Below the pieces are notes generated by a model, which ran no database searches, was not told the DNA's origin, and was given only the letters and a program-made list of their open reading frames with translations. Below are positions 60,789-64,000 of a stretch of DNA of 64,000 nt, in pieces (within the stretch, counting starts at the first letter, position 1; each line of letters opens with the position of its first letter). The stretch is from Monarcha castaneiventris obscurior (Eukaryota > Chordata > Aves > Passeriformes > Monarchidae). The stretch lies in the NCBI GenBank assembly GCA_026261815.1, contig JAMPIT010000511.1:1761001-1825000 (forward strand), given 5' to 3'. Both the position numbers and the translations under genes were made by a program.

Positions 60789-61844
60789 CTGGGGTACCAG
60801 CCGAATTCACACACACCAGAATAGCTTTACGTGCGTGAATAATTCTTAAAAGAAATTGAGGAGCTGTCAGGCACAGAAGTTTTTCTACCTTCATATGCTT
60901 GAATTGCCTGTAGAAAAATGTGTCAAAAATAGCAGGTGACCACGTAAAATTTATAAAGCATCACAGGAATTCCTATTTGCTTCACAATGATATCACATCA
61001 ATAAATTGTGAGATTCAATTCTGTAAAAAGCATCAAGAACAAGAGCTAGGCTGAAGGCTGAACTCTCATGCTAGCAGTGTTTCGGTCTTGTCAATCTCTT
61101 ACGGAACCTGAATTGATAAAACCAGGGTGTCTGATTGCTGCACGTACACTGCAAGCAATGTAGTAAGGTATGTTACACTCAGGAATGACACAGGAGTGAT
61201 ATTTCATACTTCTTGCTGTTTCCAGACCTGGTCCATGGTGCTTTAGCTCACACTTTTGAAAGAACTGATTCGCTTTTGATATCTGGGGTTTTCTGCCTAC
61301 TTGCTTCAGGAACAGGGTGCGCTAGCCCAGCATCCGGTGAGAAGAGTAGATTCACCATCGTTACCCTTAACACACAAATTGCTTCTTCAGCCATTATCCT
61401 CATTCAATGGACAAATGACTTAGTTAAATGATGTGATCTAAATGTCTTCACCAAGACTAAGAGAAACTTGGCATCTGTCCAGGCAGCATTTGGTCAATGC
61501 TGTTTCTGAGATAAATGGGAGACAAGCCAAAAAATTAGTTATTTCCCTGGCTCAGAGATGTTTTCAAACACTGACACAATGCCCATTGATCAAATAGAAT
61601 TTACAGAAGTTCATTCATTTAAATAATGATCAGGAGCTTCACTCTGTTCCTCCAGTTTGTGTCATGTTGTTGTGGAGGCATCTACAGACAGGCAGAATAA
61701 AGTACAGGTTGTGACAAGCCCACACTGTTTACCACATGTGGCTGAAGACCTGAATTCTACAGCTGATCTTCTAATAGTTTCAAGCATATTTGCCTTATGA
61801 GTTAATACTAAATTTCTGTTTCTGTTTTCCCAATTTTACTGCAG
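60789..61844. other. Unique sequence, no gene seen
   Basis: No repeat or motif recognised. The short plus-strand frame at 61213-61431 has no domain. Confidence 0.5.
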
Positions 61845-61921
61845 GTTTGATGACTACTTTTGTGACACTTCTGTTTGTACAGATGTGTTTTTTCTCTTCA
61901 GGAAACAATGATATTCACCAG
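61845..61921 (+). other. Weak first-coding-exon candidate (77 bp)
   Basis: A strong polypyrimidine acceptor (tttctgttttcccaattttactgcag) precedes 77 bp that end in cag followed by gtaatt. From ATG at 61850, 24 codons run open to the donor in phase 0. They start MTTFVTLLFVQMCFF and then turn polar (SSGNND), a signal-peptide-like profile. The next acceptor-like site (tttttcttcag at 62330-62340) opens an in-phase stretch of only 15 codons before a stop. The protein is not recognised; this may be chance. Confidence 0.17.
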
Positions 61922-64000
61922 GTAATTTTACAAACATTCCTTCACTGGAATGGTATTACACCTTAGCTTGTTCCTGGGAGCACATGAATCCTCCTTTGGT
62001 TTTTCTCATTTTTGTTTTCCAGTGCAGCACCTCATTTCAAACTGTGACTGCATGTTCTTTGTCAGGAGCTGCTTCTGGTGTTGCTAGAATCATGTAGAAC
62101 CTAGAAGGATAGGAAATGGATGGCTGAGGCTGACAAGTGCCACCAGAATATCAGCAATACCAGTGATGTTACACAAGGTTGATTGTCAGAGTTCCAGTTC
62201 TCCTTGATTCTGTCTCAGAAACAGCTAAAATCAAGGCTTTTTTGCAAGAACTTATGTTAAGAAAAAGCTGAAAGTGCAACAGGGCAAAAAAAAAAATATT
62301 AACACAAAACTACTCCACAATTCAAATATGTTTTTCTTCAGGAAGATCCCAATCTTGCTGTCATCAGTGGAACCAGCAGTTTACTCTGAACTTGATACTG
62401 TATTGGTCTCTCTGTGGGCACATATCTGTGCCTTTCTACAGAGACATCAAAATGAGTATTTGTTTTTCTAGTACAAACTTTTAAAAGAAAGATCCAGTCC
62501 CCTGTGGAGAGGCATTCATATGAGCTGACAAGAGCCACCCTCTCTTTTCAGGTTCCAGGAAGTGGTGATTTCAGTGCAAGAAGGTGAGCCTTGTCTCCAA
62601 GACCTTTTTCTCTTGGGCTGCAGAAACAACAGCCAACTTCTTTTTAGTCTAAATTAGCTGAGGATAAAGGAAAAGAAACACTCTGGGGAAAATCTGAGGG
62701 AAACATAAAGGGGGAGAGAAAAAATCTTCATCTGAAAAAAACCAAACTTTTTAGAATAGAATAGATTTTTCAATTTCTGAGACTTTCAGGCTTGAAAAAA
62801 AAGGTGTCTTTTTCTATTAAGAAAATTGGTTTCACTTTCGTGCAGAGTTCTGCTTCTAACGATGGAAGAAGTTGAGTGTAGCTGCTGAGTAGCTGAATTG
62901 GGGATCCGACTACCAATGCGTCACCAGCTAAATGTGATCTGAGATGCAGTTTGCTTTTCTGTATCTCAGATCTCAGGGCTAAACCACAAACTGTACATGA
63001 CACAACTAAATTAATATTTAAAAATAATTACTTGCTGCCTGAAGGTAAACAGAAAAAGGATAAATAATTGATAGCACTGGGACTGCCACACTGTAACTCT
63101 GCTGAGCATTTATGATGTGCTGTGAAGGTTCAAAGGGATTGCTTGTCTGATTCCTCTGAAGAAGGGTTTTTGCTAATCATTCCAGGGCTTGTTTTGTCAG
63201 CCAGCAATGTTTTCAGAGTTTGAAGCACCAGAATAGAATGCTAGCTTAATTCAGGTGAATCTCTAGTTTAATTTACTAACTTTCATTCCAAGATTTGCAT
63301 TGTAAATGATAAGGTGATTTTCATATAAATATATAGATATGTATTTTTTTTAGCCCATCAACATCTGAAGGGAAATTTTATGTGGTCTGCTGCCAAGAAT
63401 GTAGAGTAGCTTGCACTTAAGGAGTTCTTACATAACATGCCACCCTATGACAATACCTGTCTTCAGAGCCTGGTGATGCCTTGAGAGATGGTAGCTCTTC
63501 TCTTTTTAGTGGTAAATATCCGTCCTCTTACAGCCCAACATGAGAATAATCAGTATCCAAAGTGGCAAATGACTGTTAAGAAAGGTCAGTGATTTCAAAC
63601 TGATCAATTTTCCCCCTTAGTCAGAAAACTTCTCACACTGATTATTATGATTAGTTTTATTATTATATGTGCTGCCTCCACAAAGGACATCACTGTTTTC
63701 TTATGTTAAAGCAAAGCATAAGCAAATACACAGGTAGTGTGTATGGGGAGTCAGTAGGTACAGGTCTACAGTATATTTAAATACAGTGCCATGCACCTCT
63801 ATGGGGAAATGATCATTAGATAAAACTTCAAAAAGAGAACAAAATTGTCATCAATGCCAGCTGGGTTGGGTGAGCCAACCACTCACAAAGTTTTATTTGC
63901 AATAGATATCTTTGTGTTAGGGGTGGGAATGTGGGTTCTTATCTTTGTCCTGAAGGTCCAGTCAGACCTTCAGTAATGGCAGCTTCTCTAATGCTTTGCT
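61922..64000. other. Unique sequence, no gene seen
   Basis: No repeat or exon recognised to the end of the window. 63315-63352 is AT-rich (atataaatatatagatatg, then a T run). 63640-63670 has ATTATTATG-type simple sequence. Confidence 0.5.

Noticed and set aside
60441..60824. 127-codon Ser/Pro/Leu-rich frame
   Set aside because: It is a direct translation of the 16-bp minisatellite, low complexity with no start context or homologue.

Overview
This is a stretch of a bird nuclear genome, most likely a songbird (passerine). Three things point there. First, several 3'-end fragments of CR1, the dominant avian LINE, are present on both strands. Second, two copies (31703-31930 and 43640-45016) belong to an LTR family I recall as very abundant in passerine genomes. 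Third, worn MIR/CORE-SINE pieces are present, as expected of an amniote. No bacterial features (operons, ribosome binding sites, CRISPR, IS elements) are seen. The base composition is AT-leaning and CpG-poor, apart from young LTRs and one short CpG-dense block.

No protein-coding gene can be supported. The longest open frames (up to 183 codons) are about what chance gives in 64 kb read in six frames. The longer ones fall in LTRs, low-complexity tracts or GC-rich islands, and none resembles a protein I recognise. The window is therefore either intergenic or deep inside a large intron. Four short segments with good splice-site sequences and at least one open frame (9510-9595, 29241-29407, 42048-42132, 61845-61921) are listed as weak exon candidates only.

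Layout. 1-9.5 kb: MIR and CR1 fragments, a strong CTCF-like site at 4623, otherwise unique sequence. 9.65-10.18 kb: a CpG-rich solo LTR on the minus strand. 16.4-16.6 kb: a MIR-like remnant and a GATC-rich mini-repeat. 17.96-19.37 kb: a solo LTR (family A) with a second, different solo LTR (18485-18995) nested inside it; the related family A copy at 40.29-41.12 kb preserves the empty insertion site. 25.1-25.3 kb: an apparently perfect 112-bp tandem duplication. 31.7 kb: a fragment of LTR family B. 43.6-45.0 kb: a full-length family B LTR on the minus strand. 45.8-46.2 kb: a MIR followed by an old CR1 piece. 47.4-47.8 kb: a probable conserved regulatory element with RFX-like and YY1-like motifs. 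50.2-50.5 kb: two CR1 ends in head-to-head inversion. 60.4-60.8 kb: a CpG-dense block followed by a pyrimidine-rich 16-bp minisatellite.

All LTRs here are solitary, with no gag, pol or env between them, so the endogenous retroviruses are reduced to solo LTRs. I did not find a new biological system. The best-supported observation is the LTR-in-LTR nesting with exact 5-bp duplications and an intact paralogous empty site. The regulatory candidates (CTCF-like site, RFX/YY1 block, E-box palindrome, CpG block) are the next most useful leads.
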